From Methanolobus psychrophilus R15 (GTDB lineage Archaea > Halobacteriota > Methanosarcinia > Methanosarcinales > Methanosarcinaceae): a DNA stretch of 64,000 bases. Every line of letters begins with the position of its first letter. The first letter of the stretch is position 1. The stretch is taken from the NCBI GenBank assembly GCA_000306725.1, contig CP003083.1, positions 1,364,001 to 1,428,000 of the forward strand, given 5' to 3'. Both the position numbers and the translations under genes were made by a program. The notes beneath the pieces are model-generated. The model had not been told where the DNA came from and made no database searches. It was given only the letters and a program-made list of their open reading frames with translations. Shown in pieces: positions 62,738-64,000 of this stretch.

Positions 62738-63250
62738 ATGACCATGTTATCAAGAGACGAACTCAGGGAGCGGATAGAAAGGGAAACTCCGCTTATCGAG
62801 AATATAATCGATAAGGAAATACAGTTGCAGCCAAATAGCGTGGAACTGACGCTCAGGGGCATCGAAGCATTGAGAAACTCAGGGGCTGTCGACTTTGACA
62901 ACAGCCAGAGGCATGTCCCGCAGAGCGAGAATATCGGTTTTGACAGTGAGGACTGGGTATTGCTTGCTCCCGGGGCATATAAGGTTACATTCAATGAGAT
63001 AGTGAACATACCCCTGGATCTTGCTGCAATTGCAAGGCCAAGATCAAGCCTGCTCAGGTGCGGCGTGACTGTGGAGTCGGCAGTATGGGATTCGGGGTAC
63101 AGGGGAAGAAGTGAATCAATGCTCGTGGTACACAACCCTTATGGTTTCAGGGTTAGAAGGAATGCACGCCTGCTGCAGCTCGTGTTCTTTAGTCTCCGCA
63201 GGGAGGTCAGCCAGGGATACAACGGACGATACCAGAACGAGAATGTATGA
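62738..63250 (+). CDS. dUTPase / dCTP deaminase family protein
   Basis: A 170-residue trimeric dUTPase-fold protein. Conserved motifs: LQPNSVELTLRGIEAL (motif 1-like), I-A-R-P-R-S-S-L-L-R-C-G (motif 2), V-W-D-S-G-Y-R-G-R-S-E-S (motif 3) and N-A-R-L-L-Q-L-V-F (motif 4). It hydrolyses dUTP, or deaminates dCTP, to keep uracil out of DNA; the residues seen favour dUTP diphosphatase of the archaeal Dcd-like branch. A second ATG at 62744 could be the start. Confidence 0.88.
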   Translation: MTMLSRDELRERIERETPLIENIIDKEIQLQPNSVELTLRGIEALRNSGAVDFDNSQRHVPQSENIGFDSEDWVLLAPGAYKVTFNEIVNIPLDLAAIARPRSSLLRCGVTVESAVWDSGYRGRSESMLVVHNPYGFRVRRNARLLQLVFFSLRREVSQGYNGRYQNENV

Positions 63251-63315
63251 TTATATTATAAGTAACAACTTTTATCCGCGTAAAAATTATGTAGAATCAG
63301 ACCTATGAGGGATGC

Positions 63316-64000
63316 ATGAGCGAAATTGGAAAATCCGTAAGACTGGAAAGAATACTTGACCGTAATACACGTCGTGCAATCATAATCCCAATGGACCATG
63401 GAGTAGGGGCAGGACCCATAAAAGGGATAATCGATATGCCTGAAACCGTCAACAGGGTTGCTGAGGGCGGGGCTAATGCCGTGCTTGGACATATGGGGCT
63501 TCCCAAGCATGGGCACAGAGGTTACGGGCGAGATGTAGGGCTTATCATCCACCTGTCTGCTTCCACGTCCCTTGGACCCGACCCCAATCATAAGGTGCTT
63601 GTAACGACCATAGAAGAAGCAATAAAAGTAGGTGCTGATGCTGTGTCTGTGCATATTAACGTAGGTGCGGAAGATGAGGCTGAGATGTTGCAGGATCTTG
63701 GTAAGGTAGCACGTCAATGCGATGAATGGGGAATGCCATTGCTTGCAATGATGTACCCGCGCGGGGCAAAAGTCACTTCCGAACATGATGTCGAATATGT
63801 CAAGCACGCAGCAAGGATAGGCGCCGAACTTGGAGCAGACATCGTCAAGACAAATTATACCGGAGATATCGATTCCTTCAAAGAGGTTGTGAAAGGTTGC
63901 CCGGTGCCTGTGATCATAGCGGGCGGCCCACGCATGGATACAGAGAAAGAACTACTGGAAATGGTCTACGACTCCATCCAGGCTGGTGGAAAAGGTGTTG
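63316..64000 (+). CDS. ADH synthase / class I aldolase paralogue (partial)
   Basis: The first 228 residues of a DhnA-type aldolase; the gene runs off the right edge. [28 protein letters not shown] and catalytic G-A-D-I-V-K-T-N-Y match the enzyme at 36670 along the whole length. Outside the aromatic operon it may be a fructose-bisphosphate aldolase or the second ADH-synthase-like enzyme of methanogens (as with MJ0400 and MJ1585). Shine-Dalgarno GAGGGAT just before ATG 63316. Confidence 0.88.
   Translation, partial: MSEIGKSVRLERILDRNTRRAIIIPMDHGVGAGPIKGIIDMPETVNRVAEGGANAVLGHMGLPKHGHRGYGRDVGLIIHLSASTSLGPDPNHKVLVTTIEEAIKVGADAVSVHINVGAEDEAEMLQDLGKVARQCDEWGMPLLAMMYPRGAKVTSEHDVEYVKHAARIGAELGADIVKTNYTGDIDSFKEVVKGCPVPVIIAGGPRMDTEKELLEMVYDSIQAGGKGV

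Overview
The window reads as chromosomal DNA of a methylotrophic-type methanogenic archaeon, most likely of the Methanosarcinaceae (Methanolobus, Methanomethylovorans or Methanococcoides are plausible; I cannot fix the genus). The signs are the chromosomal protein MC1, the methanopterin-pathway GTP cyclohydrolase MptA, a fused Fae-Hps, the archaeosine radical SAM enzyme RaSEA, split GMP synthase subunits, S17e, SRP54, the non-canonical archaeal shikimate entry (ADH synthase plus DHQ synthase II), a PEF-CTERM surface protein, a GpgS-like compatible-solute enzyme and archaeal TATA boxes.

Layout. 1-8.1 kb: housekeeping genes (GNATs, M20 amidohydrolase, nucleotidyltransferase, MptA, MC1, argB, raSEA, guaAB). 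8.2-9.85 kb: an apparently intact IS200/IS605-type element (tnpA, tnpB, end hairpins) just upstream of the guaAB promoter. 10-12.1 kb: recQ. 12.1-15.4 kb: a decayed patch with a transposase remnant, a frameshifted metzincin-like protease, hairpins and a complete IS630-family element with a doubled left end. 15.7-25.2 kb: archaellin/pilin peptidase, an Hps-RraA fusion, pyrBI, rps17e-dapA-dapB, dinB and a methyltransferase/ATP-grasp fusion. 25.4-36.5 kb: PEF-CTERM protein, GpgS-like enzyme, AlkD, pirin, purine salvage genes, initiator tRNA-Met, srp54, guaAA and a KaiC-like ATPase. 36.7-41.5 kb: a tight aromatic amino acid operon (ADH synthase, DHQS II, aroD, aroE, tyrA) behind a palindromic promoter. 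41.6-49.5 kb: tpiA, fae-hps, nth, a DUF4139 protein, a cytosolic hybrid histidine kinase and small membrane proteins.

49.58-59.63 kb is an integration hot spot at tRNA-Val(CAC). The intact tRNA is followed by two more copies of its 3' end (56033-56074 and 59606-59626), cutting the region into two tandem islands. The first carries a Fic protein flanked by unusual inverted repeats, a lipoprotein cytochrome c, a copper P-type ATPase, gene remnants and an SSV-like tyrosine recombinase whose reading frame runs through the tRNA-derived attachment site. A matching N-terminal frame runs through the intact tRNA at the other end, suggesting an integrase gene partitioned by integration. The second island carries a CGGC protein, a free-standing ThrRS-type editing domain, a DUF427 protein and a double-cubane dehydratase/activase pair.

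59.7-64 kb: a UbiA prenyltransferase, a cupin, small ORFs, a heavily decayed FAD oxidoreductase, a dUTPase/dCTP deaminase-family gene and a second ADH synthase/aldolase paralogue running off the end. The best leads for something undescribed are the tRNA-Val hot spot with its partitioned integrase and the Fic inverted-repeat system, the methyltransferase/ATP-grasp fusion, and the palindromic aro operator.
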